Source: a virus. Taken from it: a stretch of 40,734 nt of DNA. The notes beneath the pieces were generated by a model that saw only the letters and a list, made by a program, of their open reading frames with translations, was not told the origin of the DNA and ran no database searches. A program made the translations under genes and the position numbers. Within the stretch, counting starts at the first letter, position 1, and each line of letters opens with the position of its first letter. Positions 6,713 to 15,017 of this stretch are shown piece by piece. Location: the IMG/VR virus record IMGVR_UViG_3300044766_000136, positions 1-40,734 of that record; one strand, written 5' to 3'.

Positions 6713-9033
6713 AGACCCTTCATGCCAACCAGATCCCCAAGGTAGAACGTCCATGGCTTCAGCCTCGTTATTTGGTTCATCTCATCATGCCCGGCGAGAC
6801 ATTGTATTTCTCGGATCGCAACTTTCAATACAACGGTCACACCTATGAGGACTATCTCACCAACATCCCTGAGACCCTACACGAGATTGAGATCTCCGGC
6901 GGCTACGGCAACATCAGCGCGCAGTTTAATTTTAAGAACAAACCGTTCCGGGCCTACGCCTCATTGATCGAATTCTTTATCGACAATCCCCTGGTATTTT
7001 GTGAAGCCGACGTTTTTGTTCTTTACCTGAATAGCACAGGCGAGACTTTTGGATCTGACGTTTCCACCAAACTTCACCGGGTTACTCTTGGGGAGTTTAA
7101 GAGCATCAAGCGTCAATCGTTCCAGGCGGAACTTTCATCGATCGTCCACGGCCTGGATAATGAGGAAATATTTAAACAGATCAACACGACCGATTGGCCG
7201 AATGCGGATCCGGCGGACGTGGGCAAATACGAGAACCTCATATACGGCACCATCCGGGACGTGCCCTGTCATTGCGTGCTCACCGGGGCCGTCTCCAACC
7301 TCTTCCTGGACATGGACGCCGCCGTTACATCCGTGGTGCTATCCGAAGTGGATTATCCGATCCCGTTTCCAAATTCCGGGACCATTCAGATCGATGACGA
7401 GCAGATCATCTATACCGGCAAGTCCTCCGCCACCAAGACACTCACCGGATGCACAAGGGGAGTCTCACCAACCATCCATACCCGGGGCGCGCCCGTGTGG
7501 TTAGTTATTTCTACCTATAAATATTTGATCGCCGGCCAGATTTTGAAGTCCGCCGCGAATGCCAAGACCGGCCAGATCCGTATCGACCCCGCCGATTATA
7601 CGGTCAACCTCAACGACGGTGGAAAGAGCGTCATTACTTTTACTGACAAGCAGCTTATGAAGATTCAGGGGATGCATTCGCACCCCGTGAACACTGACTA
7701 TAGGCAAAATGCCAACTCCGGATCCCTCACCTCCTCCTACATGCCTTATTGGAACGTCACTGGCGTCGAGGGAAACATGAGGGACCAGAGTGATATCACT
7801 TCTGTCCGCGCCATCTATCAGAATACGAACTGGGGACAGACGTTTAATTTTAATGTCTTCTTCCCGGCGGTCATCGGAAATATCAAAGAGATCTATGCCT
7901 GCATCACCCACAAATCCAGCCCGCTCTACAATAACGTCATGACGCTTACCGCGTTCTTTAATGGGGGCTCGGAAGTGATTGGGACGCCCTACACCACCGG
8001 CGCCCAAGTTACCCAGAAGTTCCGGCTGACCACCACAAAGCAGATTACCGAGCTGACCTATTATCTCAAGCAGATGAACCTGGGACAGCTTGACGTGACG
8101 GTTTATGAATTTTGGCTGGAATATATTTTTGACGAGACCGGCGGCGCCGCCGCGGTCGGGGTATGGGGAAATCCGGAGGACGTCCTCAATCCCCCGATCA
8201 TGTTGGATGTGGAAGGCTATGTCGACGACGGCCTGGGCACCTATACCGGCACGCCGAATAAGCTGATCGATAATCCATCCGACGTGAGACGGCACTTCCT
8301 CATGGCCACCCTGGGCCGGGCCTCGGGAGACATCGGGGCATCGTTCGCCACCGCCCGCGCCTTATATGCCGCCAGAATTTCCGGTGGGTATAAATTCGGT
8401 ATGATTCTTTCCCGGATAGGGGACAAGCCCTCCAGCATCCTCAAAGCCCTGGATGAACAATCCCGGTCCAATACGTCGGAAGAGGGCGGGAAGTTCGAGC
8501 TTTGGTTTAATGGCATTGATCCCGGTACCGTGAAGATTCTGGACGGGGATGACATGATTGGGGAGCCGGTATTCGACCAGGCGGGCGTATTCAATGTCCG
8601 GGATAAGGTAAGGGCGACCTACGATATAGACTGGGCCAATTCGTCCATCTTCACCGGTCATAAGTTTGGCCAGTACAGGAAACAGACGGAGAAGGGCGGA
8701 GGCACCCATGTGCTAGACGTGGAATTCCCGGCCATCCAGATCCCCGCCATGGCGGATGATGTAGTTGACTGGATATTGACCCAGCATGAAATAGCCTGGC
8801 CATCCGTACAGCTTACCTGCAACCGCGCTGCCCGAGCGCTTGAGAAGGGGGATCAGATTGAACTTGATTATCTGTTCTGGGGTTATCTTACCTGGAGAGT
8901 CAACAAAATAAGGGAGATCCCGCAGAGGCAGGCCTATTTAATAACGGCCAACGGTCTGGGATATGTAGGCTTTATCCTGATGGAGGACGGGTTTGACCTT
9001 CTTCAGGAGGACGGCGCCAAACTAATAATTTAA
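6709..9033 (+). CDS. Tail tip / baseplate hub protein
   Basis: 774 residues, ATGA overlap with the tape measure gene. The N-terminal 150 residues (LVHLIMPGETLYFSDRNF, then TYEDYLTNIPETLHEIEIS) look like a distal-tail or hub beta domain. Near residues 220-265 lies the recurrent phage segment SGTIQIDDEQIIYTG...LTGCTRGV...TRGAPVW, a small beta domain found in many tail proteins. The C-terminal part (ARYDID-like VRATYDIDWANSSIFTG, later ALEKGDQIELDYLFWG) resembles the end of hub proteins. The position right after the tape measure supports a tail-tip role. No enzymatic motif is recognised. Confidence 0.72.
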   Translation: MKTLHANQIPKVERPWLQPRYLVHLIMPGETLYFSDRNFQYNGHTYEDYLTNIPETLHEIEISGGYGNISAQFNFKNKPFRAYASLIEFFIDNPLVFCEADVFVLYLNSTGETFGSDVSTKLHRVTLGEFKSIKRQSFQAELSSIVHGLDNEEIFKQINTTDWPNADPADVGKYENLIYGTIRDVPCHCVLTGAVSNLFLDMDAAVTSVVLSEVDYPIPFPNSGTIQIDDEQIIYTGKSSATKTLTGCTRGVSPTIHTRGAPVWLVISTYKYLIAGQILKSAANAKTGQIRIDPADYTVNLNDGGKSVITFTDKQLMKIQGMHSHPVNTDYRQNANSGSLTSSYMPYWNVTGVEGNMRDQSDITSVRAIYQNTNWGQTFNFNVFFPAVIGNIKEIYACITHKSSPLYNNVMTLTAFFNGGSEVIGTPYTTGAQVTQKFRLTTTKQITELTYYLKQMNLGQLDVTVYEFWLEYIFDETGGAAAVGVWGNPEDVLNPPIMLDVEGYVDDGLGTYTGTPNKLIDNPSDVRRHFLMATLGRASGDIGASFATARALYAARISGGYKFGMILSRIGDKPSSILKALDEQSRSNTSEEGGKFELWFNGIDPGTVKILDGDDMIGEPVFDQAGVFNVRDKVRATYDIDWANSSIFTGHKFGQYRKQTEKGGGTHVLDVEFPAIQIPAMADDVVDWILTQHEIAWPSVQLTCNRAARALEKGDQIELDYLFWGYLTWRVNKIREIPQRQAYLITANGLGYVGFILMEDGFDLLQEDGAKLII

Positions 9034-9047
9034 GAAGAGGTATTTGA

Positions 9048-11411
9048 ATGGCAGATAAAAAGATCACCGCCCTAACGGAAAAAACAGTCCCGGCCATAAC
9101 GGATCTTGTCGCTATTGTGGACATGGTCGCCGGACAGACAAAAAAGGCATATATCGGGAACTTGCCCCAGGCGGCCCACAAGACCACCCATGAGAACGGC
9201 GGTGGAGATGAGATGTCGGTGTCCGGATTATCCGGCCTGCTCGCAGATGCACAGACCCCGCTCACCCATAAGACCTCGCATCAGGATGGCGGGTCGGACG
9301 AGATCAGCGTTGCGGGTCTTTCCGGCCTGTTGGCCGATAAACAGGACGCCCTAAAGATCCAGGGCCACGCGGTCACCGAGACCGCCCTCGGAAATAATAA
9401 AATTCTGGTCTATAAGACTTCTGGAGATCAGTTTGTATATGAAGATAAGGGGACACCAGCAGGCCATCACACCACACATGAGGTGGGTGGAGGGGATGTG
9501 ATCTCGGTGAATGGCCTCTCCGGTGTCTTGGTGGATAAACAGGATGCCGATTATATCCAGGGAAAACCAGTGGATATGACGGGCATTTCTAATGACAAGG
9601 TCATAGTCTACAAGCTCTCCGGAGATAAATTCGTTCTTGAATCAAAAAGTGTTCCGGCTGCCCATGGTGCATCCCACGAGTTTGGCAGCGGAGATCCGAT
9701 TGACGTGACCGGCCTTACGGGCGCCGGCGCTCCAACCGGGCTCCATTATGCCAGCCAGATTCCGGGGGTGGTTTTGGATTGCAATATTTACACCGGAGAC
9801 AAGATCGGGGGCGGCACCCCCACGGACAATACCACAGCCATAAATGCCCTGCTTGCCACGGCCACGGCGGAGAACCCAATTATACTTATCATCAACGGGG
9901 GGGCGGCAATAAAAACGCTGGTCATCCCTGATACCGGCTATGTTTCCATTATTGGCCTTGGTCTCAGCACCGGGTTCTTCGTCATGGACGCTACGGATGG
10001 AGATTTTGTGAGAACCACTACCCATCCGTGGACCCCGGGAGCTCCCGAATCCATAGCGGGTTATAACGTCCACTTCAGGGACTTTTTCGTCAACGTGAAT
10101 AGACCCGGCAATTCGACGACTGGGGACTTGAGGGGGGTGGTGAGCGGCAGTGTTTATTGGTACACTGGATTTCACATCCACGCCATCCAGAATCTAACAT
10201 TTGAAGGGATTCATATTTATGACTGTCCGACCTTTGGGACCAATCTCTATGGGTGTAAGCGGATACGAATTAATGGATGTCAGGTGGAATCTCCAGGACG
10301 AAGCGTCAACACTGACGGATTTCACTTTAACGGGGGGTGCGATGATGTGATCGTGGATGGCGTCCGACTCGCCTGTGGAGATGATGGAATTGCCATCAAC
10401 GTCGATGAAGGTGATGCCGTGGCGGGCAATAACTTCATCCTCAATAATGTGATACTTGATGACTGTTACGGAGCCTTGCGGATCTATGGAAAGGCCACGG
10501 CCACCAAGAACATCCTGGCTACAAACTTTGTCGGAACGGTGAGAAGCTACAAAGTGGCCTACGGACTGGAAGCCCATCCCCCGGGGCCGCTGTCTGATTG
10601 CAATCATTCCGTTACCCTATCCGGATGGGATGTCCATTGGAGTGGGGCCATAACCCCCACCGGCGACATCATCCTCACCGGCTCCGGTGGCTCCCTGGTG
10701 CTCGACAATTACCAGGTCAACTCCCCCACCTATGCCGTGCCCATCATATACGGGGTCAATGGGGAGTTTGACACCTGCACGCTCTCCAGCCTTGCGATCA
10801 ATAATTCCCAGATCTACCGTGATGCCATTGGAAATGCGGCCGCAAATTTAATGTACCTGCCCAGCGGAACCATTAAGAATATGAACGTCACAAACTTCAG
10901 AGTGCTTTCTAAAGTGGCATCGACTTATTCCGTAATATCGGTCCTAATCAGCGTCCAGGGGTCTGGGGTCGTATCTAAATTGTTCCTCCGCGGCATTCAC
11001 GTCGACGACGTGACCGCCATTTATGTAGCGGCAAGCGGAGGCACGATCAGCAGCGTCAACACCGGAATAAAGATAGGAGTGCTGGTTAAGGATACCGCCG
11101 ATGTGTCAGGGGATACGGGCTATACGGGCATCGGGTTCAAGCCATCGAGGGTACAGTTTATTGCCACTGTGGATTCCACGCCTCAGACTTCCAGTGGCAT
11201 GGATGATAAGACCACTCAAATGTGTATTACCAATCACCCAACCGTGAACTGGGTCATCGATGCTACCCATTCCATGGCTTTGTATCAAACGGCGGCTATT
11301 TATTACATGGGTTTGGTAAAATCGTTTGATGCGGATGGGTTTACGATCACCTGGGCGAAGACCGGAGCGAAGGTGGGATATGCCACGATCATGTATACGG
11401 CGTATGAGTAG
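9048..11411 (+). CDS. Tailspike / tail fibre with right-handed beta-helix (pectin-lyase-like, GH28-type motifs)
   Basis: 787 residues. Residues 1-45 (MADKKITALTEKTVP...LVAIVDMVAGQTKKA) form the usual virion-attachment start of such fibres. Then come four repeats of about 30-65 residues with the pattern H-x3-H-x2-GG-x-D-x-I-x-V-x-GLSG, common in fibre shafts. From about residue 240 a beta-helix domain follows (repeated short strands, VRLACGDDGIAIN, INNSQIYRD). NTDG near residue 420 and GDD near residue 445 match the two acidic motifs of polygalacturonase-type glycosyl hydrolases (GH28); the later G-H-G motif was not found. It is the probable host-recognition and polysaccharide-depolymerising spike. 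Confidence 0.82.
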   Translation: MADKKITALTEKTVPAITDLVAIVDMVAGQTKKAYIGNLPQAAHKTTHENGGGDEMSVSGLSGLLADAQTPLTHKTSHQDGGSDEISVAGLSGLLADKQDALKIQGHAVTETALGNNKILVYKTSGDQFVYEDKGTPAGHHTTHEVGGGDVISVNGLSGVLVDKQDADYIQGKPVDMTGISNDKVIVYKLSGDKFVLESKSVPAAHGASHEFGSGDPIDVTGLTGAGAPTGLHYASQIPGVVLDCNIYTGDKIGGGTPTDNTTAINALLATATAENPIILIINGGAAIKTLVIPDTGYVSIIGLGLSTGFFVMDATDGDFVRTTTHPWTPGAPESIAGYNVHFRDFFVNVNRPGNSTTGDLRGVVSGSVYWYTGFHIHAIQNLTFEGIHIYDCPTFGTNLYGCKRIRINGCQVESPGRSVNTDGFHFNGGCDDVIVDGVRLACGDDGIAINVDEGDAVAGNNFILNNVILDDCYGALRIYGKATATKNILATNFVGTVRSYKVAYGLEAHPPGPLSDCNHSVTLSGWDVHWSGAITPTGDIILTGSGGSLVLDNYQVNSPTYAVPIIYGVNGEFDTCTLSSLAINNSQIYRDAIGNAAANLMYLPSGTIKNMNVTNFRVLSKVASTYSVISVLISVQGSGVVSKLFLRGIHVDDVTAIYVAASGGTISSVNTGIKIGVLVKDTADVSGDTGYTGIGFKPSRVQFIATVDSTPQTSSGMDDKTTQMCITNHPTVNWVIDATHSMALYQTAAIYYMGLVKSFDADGFTITWAKTGAKVGYATIMYTAYE

Positions 11412-11420
11412 GAGGATAGA

Positions 11421-12164
11421 TTGTCCAACGTCATCATAGCATACCGGAACATACTTGAGACCGGGACCATCACGGTGACCACCGAGAACGCATCATACCC
11501 GGCGTATCGGCTTTATGACCGGGATATTGGCCTATTATTTAAGGCCACAGCCTTCGCTAGTCCCTTTGCGATCCATGTGGACCAGGGGGCAGTCATATCC
11601 TATCCGGTGAATCGCCTGATCATCCCTGCGGGCCACAATCTCAATGGCCTGGCCTGTTCCTTACGGTATTCGACGGATAACTTCGCGGGAGATGATCATG
11701 AGGCGGTGGGGTGGACGCAGGGGGATGCCCTTATCATCAACAAGCCTTTTACGGCACAAACCAAGCAATATTGGAAGCTCAACGTCACCGCGCCCGCCAC
11801 CATCGTCGAAATGCCCGAGTTTTACCTCACCTATGATTACACATTTGAGGAGAACCCGGCATATGGGTTGACCGAATCGGTAAAACGGAATGTGATCCGG
11901 GAGGAATCGCTGTCCGGGTTGGTACAACGCACCAAATTCGGAGATGACCGGCGTGCTCGCAGATATCAGCTCAATTATTTTGGGGCCACGCAAAAGGCGA
12001 ATCTCGAGGCATGGAATTCCCATTATGAGGGGACCAAGTTCTTTTATATTCTGGATCACGCCGGGGCTCTGATCTACATGGAGCTGACCAATGACCTGGA
12101 GTTCGTCCCGGCCGCCATAGACATTTGGAGCTGCGCCCTGGAGCTCTTCGAGGTGATAGTCTAA
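11421..12164 (+). CDS. Tail-associated protein, discoidin-like N-terminus (function uncertain)
   Basis: 247 residues, TTG start with GGAGGATAGA just upstream. The N-terminal half (YPAYRLYDRDIGLLFKATAF, then IHVDQGAVISYPVNRLIIP) looks like the galactose-binding/discoidin jelly roll seen in phage tail proteins. The C-terminal part (RRYQLNYFGATQKANLEAW...FYILDH) is like the segment of minor tail proteins that fits onto the tail tip. It sits between the tailspike and the lysis cassette. A minor tail or accessory receptor-binding role is inferred; no enzyme motif is visible. Confidence 0.6.
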   Translation: MSNVIIAYRNILETGTITVTTENASYPAYRLYDRDIGLLFKATAFASPFAIHVDQGAVISYPVNRLIIPAGHNLNGLACSLRYSTDNFAGDDHEAVGWTQGDALIINKPFTAQTKQYWKLNVTAPATIVEMPEFYLTYDYTFEENPAYGLTESVKRNVIREESLSGLVQRTKFGDDRRARRYQLNYFGATQKANLEAWNSHYEGTKFFYILDHAGALIYMELTNDLEFVPAAIDIWSCALELFEVIV

Positions 12165-12181
12165 GTCAAGAGGTAAAAAAA

Positions 12182-12535
12182 ATGATTAAAGAATTTTGTT
12201 CAACCCATGAGAAGATAGAAGCCCTCGTCGAAGAAGGAAGGCTTATTGCGAAAGATCAATGGGAAGCGATAGCCAAAAAAGCTGCAACATCGACCATTAA
12301 ATGGGGTGTTATTGTCTTTGTGGGGATCATGATGGCGACGGTAGGATTCCTCTGGAATAACCAACGCGAGAATCGAAATGAAATTCTGGTGGAAATAAAA
12401 TCCCTTACCACATCAATCAATGGCGAAAATGGATTGCGAGACCAGGTCAAGGCTCTGGGGTGGAAGGTAGACCGGCACATAGAAAGTTGGCCTGCCGAAA
12501 AAGAATCTTCAAAAGATTTCAGACACGGAAAATGA
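12182..12535 (+). CDS. Single-membrane-segment protein at the head of the lysis cassette (holin-like)
   Basis: 117 residues; the start is the ATG with AGAGGT eight bases upstream. It has a soluble helical N-terminus (CSTHEKIEALVEEGRLIAKD), one membrane segment near residues 40-59 (WGVIVFVGIMMATVGFLW) and a predicted coiled-coil tail (RNEILVEIKSLTTSINGENG). The shape recalls accessory lysis proteins such as XhlA, but with the membrane segment in the middle. It is the first gene of a tightly packed lysis region, and its stop overlaps the next start. A direct holin role is uncertain. Confidence 0.55.
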   Translation: MIKEFCSTHEKIEALVEEGRLIAKDQWEAIAKKAATSTIKWGVIVFVGIMMATVGFLWNNQRENRNEILVEIKSLTTSINGENGLRDQVKALGWKVDRHIESWPAEKESSKDFRHGK

Positions 12536-12726
12536 TCCAGATCATCCTCACCAAAGAGCATCTACAACTCATCACCAATCTCGCCGAATGCCATGTCCGG
12601 ATCGGGGCCTGGCTCCGTCTTTATGAGAGGGGATCGATTCCCGCAGAGGGAACCCTGGCCAAACTAAAAGAAAGCTTTACCCAGGCCGAAGCTGTCTGGG
12701 AAATTTTAAGAAAGGAAGGCTTATGA
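12532..12726 (+). CDS. Small helical protein of the lysis cassette
   Basis: 64 residues. The start ATG at 12532 overlaps the preceding stop in ATGA, which points to coupled translation. The sequence (IILTKEHLQLITNLAECHVRI, shown here in part, and LKESFTQAEAVWEILRKEGL) is soluble and alpha-helical, with no signal peptide or membrane segment. The family is not recognised. Its ends overlap both neighbours (ATGA each), so it belongs to the same transcription and translation unit as the lysis genes. Confidence 0.6.
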   Translation: MIQIILTKEHLQLITNLAECHVRIGAWLRLYERGSIPAEGTLAKLKESFTQAEAVWEILRKEGL

Positions 12727-13148
12727 TGGACATTGCTTTGGAACGGAAGGAGTTTTTTGATGATCGGACGATTGGCGCGGTCTATGACGAAACCGGAAAA
12801 TTCAGGTGGTTTAGTCTTGAAGATAAAGATCGCAAATTGGAGGAAGGGGGAATAAAGATTCCAAAAGAGACGGCGATTCCCAGGGGAAGGTATCGAGTGA
12901 CCTTGGTTTGGTCTCCGAAAAGAAATGCCCTTGTTCCGCTTCTCCTGGGTGTCCCTCAGTTTACGGGGATTGAAATTCACATCGGAAACAAGCCGGAAGA
13001 CACGGAGGGCTGCATTCTCCTCGGCCTGAAATATAACGCCCCGGACCATCAGATTTATGAATCGACCCTGGCATGCAGTGAATTCTATCCATGGCTTTTC
13101 AAAAAGCTCGTGGAGAGCGGGGACGATCTCTGGATCACGGTGAGGTAA
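12723..13148 (+). CDS. DUF5675 family protein, candidate endolysin
   Basis: 141 residues. It matches the DUF5675 pattern: an N-terminal strand, FSLEDKDRKL, KETAIPRGRYRVTL, then EIHIGNKPEDTEGCILLG. The last segment, H-x-G-N followed by D-T-x-G-C, resembles the catalytic His and Cys signature of L,D-transpeptidase (YkuD) enzymes (S/T-x-G-C), so a peptidoglycan-active role is possible (inference). It lies in the lysis cassette, which has no recognised lysozyme, amidase or peptidase, making it the best endolysin candidate of the cassette. It has no signal peptide and would depend on a holin for export. Confidence 0.7.
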   Translation: MMDIALERKEFFDDRTIGAVYDETGKFRWFSLEDKDRKLEEGGIKIPKETAIPRGRYRVTLVWSPKRNALVPLLLGVPQFTGIEIHIGNKPEDTEGCILLGLKYNAPDHQIYESTLACSEFYPWLFKKLVESGDDLWITVR

Positions 13149-13195
13149 TCTATGGATGATCAGGAAAAATATTTGGCGGAAAGGGGGTGGTTTAG

Positions 13196-13294
13196 ATGGG
13201 TTGGTATACGATTATTGTAATTGTTGCTTTTTGTGCCGGTGCCATTCTCATGGCGCGGCTCCTTACCGGTAAGTGGTTCGTCTTTAAAATGTAG
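13196..13294 (+). CDS. 32-residue membrane protein
   Basis: MGWYTIIVIVAFCAGAILMA is a membrane segment from the first residue, followed by a short basic tail RLLTGKWFVFKM. The ATG has a GGGGGTGG site six bases upstream, and the stop lies 15 bases before the next gene. The size and position in the lysis cassette fit a small holin or antiholin-type protein. A 22-codon frame (13152-13220) overlaps its start; I consider that one less likely to be used. Confidence 0.5.
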   Translation: MGWYTIIVIVAFCAGAILMARLLTGKWFVFKM

Positions 13295-13309
13295 AGGAGG
13301 CCTACGGAT

Positions 13310-13699
13310 ATGGATTTTATCTCTTTGATAACAAGCTATGTGGATGTGGGTTCTGTCCTCCTTGGAGTCGTGTTGACCCATCTTGTCCGGTATTTTATGC
13401 CGACCCCTAAGGGGAGTACAAGCAAGTTCAACATCGGCCCTATCGCCTATAAGTGCATGCCGTTCGTCCCTCTGCTCATCGGAGCGGCGACCGTGGTCAT
13501 TAAAGACGGCCTGGTTACCCCGACACTTGGTATCGACGAGGCGGTGGTGAAGGGGGTGGTTTCCGGAGCCGTCGCCGCCTATGTCTTCAGAACGACAAAA
13601 ATCCAAATCTTCGGGAAGCAGGTGGATGAGGAGAAAGAGGAAGTCACAACCGATCAGGCCAAAGGTCTCATGGACAAGGTAAAGGACTTGATAAAATGA
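13310..13699 (+). CDS. Holin-like multi-membrane-segment protein
   Basis: 129 residues, ATG start with GGAGG upstream. Three hydrophobic stretches are visible: near residues 11-28 (VDVGSVLLGVVLTHLV), near 49-65 (CMPFVPLLIGAATVVI) and near 78-93 (VVKGVVSGAVAAYVF). A charged, helical C-terminal tail follows (VDEEKEEVTTDQAKGL). Three segments plus a charged tail is the layout of class I holins. It overlaps the next gene by four bases. Phage holins are too diverse to name without a search. Confidence 0.6.
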   Translation: MDFISLITSYVDVGSVLLGVVLTHLVRYFMPTPKGSTSKFNIGPIAYKCMPFVPLLIGAATVVIKDGLVTPTLGIDEAVVKGVVSGAVAAYVFRTTKIQIFGKQVDEEKEEVTTDQAKGLMDKVKDLIK

Positions 13700-14037
13700 T
13701 GACAACCATCTGGATGTGGGCAAAAAGGATAGGGGCAGCGTTGATTCTTATAGGTGCGGCGATATTGGGGTTCGTCCTGGCCCGAAGGAAGAGCGATCCC
13801 GTGAAGGAGCCGGATGCGATCAAGCTGGCCGAGGACAAACTGAAAGAGGACCAAGCCAAGATCGAGGCCAAGGACCAAGAGATCCACGCAAAGGAGGAGG
13901 AGATTCAGCACACTTCCGATGCCATCAAGGAGAAGATCAAGGAGAATGAGGACAAGCCGCCCAAGCCTGGCGATGCCGGCCAGGCTGCCGACGACTTCCT
14001 AAACGCCATTGGGGGAAACGGAGGGGATAAAAAATGA
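13696..14037 (+). CDS. Inner-membrane spanin-like protein (i-spanin candidate)
   Basis: 113 residues. An N-terminal membrane anchor (IGAALILIGAAILGFVLA, residues about 10-28) is followed by a long charged coiled coil (DKLKEDQAKIEAKDQEIHAK and on) and a Gly/Pro-rich end. This is the architecture of i-spanins such as Rz, which link the inner membrane to an outer-membrane lipoprotein to break the envelope in the last step of lysis. The next gene, overlapping by four bases, encodes a lipoprotein, as expected for a two-component spanin pair. Confidence 0.68.
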   Translation: MMTTIWMWAKRIGAALILIGAAILGFVLARRKSDPVKEPDAIKLAEDKLKEDQAKIEAKDQEIHAKEEEIQHTSDAIKEKIKENEDKPPKPGDAGQAADDFLNAIGGNGGDKK

Positions 14038-14540
14038 AGAAGTATCTCGTGCTGCTCGTTATTCTGTTCGCCCTGACTGCCTGTGCTCAGACCATCAAAT
14101 ATAAGCGACAACCCTTCACCCCTCCCAAAAAGGCAGAGGCCTACAAGCTGCCGGCAAGCCCTCTCTCCGAGATGTCGGCGTTTGACCTGGTGTTTATCAA
14201 GAAAGATCCGATCGGGAGGTATGTCACCTGCCCGAAGGCAGAGGCCGAACTGACAGCCTTCACCGCGAAAGACTTAAACAAAGTCACCCTGACAATCCAG
14301 TATTATAAAGAAATGGCCCCTCAGTTAGAGAGTCTGGTCAACCTCCACATCCAAAGGGAGAACCTTCTGATCGATTTCATCGTGGATCAGAACTTCCTAA
14401 AGGAACTCCTCAGGGAGTGGAATGTGGACATCCAGAACAAGGCGGCTTCCGACAAGACATGGTGGAATGTGGAGAAGGGTGGATACTGGGGTGTGATTAT
14501 TGGGCTGATCATCGAGGCCGCAATTCTGGCCGCCCACTAA
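14034..14540 (+). CDS. Lipoprotein with C-terminal hydrophobic segment (o-spanin candidate)
   Basis: 168 residues. Signal peptide MKKYLVLLVILFALTAC with the lipobox LTAC places Cys17 as the lipidated residue. The mature part is polar and helical with Pro-rich start (PFTPPKKAEAYKLPASPLSE). The last 20 residues (YWGVIIGLIIEAAILAA) form a second hydrophobic segment, which is not usual in o-spanins. Overlap with the i-spanin-like gene supports a spanin role. The extra C-terminal segment could instead make it a unimolecular spanin-like bridge. The family is not recognised. Confidence 0.58.
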   Translation: MKKYLVLLVILFALTACAQTIKYKRQPFTPPKKAEAYKLPASPLSEMSAFDLVFIKKDPIGRYVTCPKAEAELTAFTAKDLNKVTLTIQYYKEMAPQLESLVNLHIQRENLLIDFIVDQNFLKELLREWNVDIQNKAASDKTWWNVEKGGYWGVIIGLIIEAAILAAH

Positions 14541-14557
14541 ACGAAGGGAGAATCGAC

Positions 14558-14701
14558 ATGAACAATATCACAGTAATAAAAATCCTGGTAATCGTGGCAT
14601 TGCTGCTGACCATCGGAAATGCTGCATGGAAAGTGCCCCTTTGGGTGGCCGTGTTCGTGCTTTGCGTGATTGGGTTGCTAACGGCGTTCCCATTTAAATA
14701 G
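14558..14701 (+). CDS. 47-residue two-segment membrane protein
   Basis: MNNITVIKILVIVALLLTIG and WVAVFVLCVIGLLTAFPF form two short membrane segments joined by a tight turn. The ATG has AAGGGAG upstream. It is the last gene of the plus-strand late operon and stops five bases before the end of a convergent minus-strand gene. It could be a holin or antiholin; no family is recognised. Confidence 0.6.
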   Translation: MNNITVIKILVIVALLLTIGNAAWKVPLWVAVFVLCVIGLLTAFPFK

Positions 14702-14705
14702 GGAT

Positions 14706-15017
14706 CTATTTTCTCTCGCTCCCAAATCTGATCCTTGCACAGATCCCGCGGCCGTTAAAATAAAAGAATACCGGATACTGCCCGGCATCCCGGTCATATT
14801 TCAATTCAATGGCCACGCGGACCCCAAAACCGTTGACGAAATAAGAGTAATCATCCGGATCCCCACATTTCGACAAAACATCCTCATAGCGATCGCCGAG
14901 GGAGACAATCCTGTACCCGCGACATTGTCCGTTGGTCTCTCCCAGGGCCTCTTGGTGAAGTGAAAAGGATGCAAAAACGATGAAAATGATTGCCAGTGAA
15001 ATGATTAATTTTTTCAT
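14706..15017 (-). CDS. DUF2845 exported protein (moron-like)
   Basis: 103 residues. The start is the ATG with AAGGAGG nine bases upstream. Residues 1-23 (MKKLIISLAIIFIVFASFSL) are a Sec signal peptide. The mature part has the DUF2845 pattern: C-R-G-Y-R-I-V-S-L-GD-x-x-x-D-VLSKCG-P and then a short beta domain. DUF2845 proteins are small periplasmic bacterial proteins of unknown function. The gene is on the opposite strand to the lysis operon, lies outside the minus-strand operon (past its terminator) and so probably has its own promoter. This is the arrangement of a moron expressed from the prophage, possibly acting on the envelope. Confidence 0.75.
   Translation of the reverse strand: MKKLIISLAIIFIVFASFSLHQEALGETNGQCRGYRIVSLGDRYEDVLSKCGDPDDYSYFVNGFGVRVAIELKYDRDAGQYPVFFYFNGRGICARIRFGSERK

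Noticed and set aside
7501-8295. Long open frame of 264 codons antisense to the tail hub gene
   Set aside because: Gene-length frames opposite highly expressed genes with GC-rich third positions are common; it has no ribosome binding site and no protein-like domains.
9642-10181. Open frame of 179 codons antisense to the tailspike
   Set aside because: It is a shadow of the beta-helix gene without translation signals.
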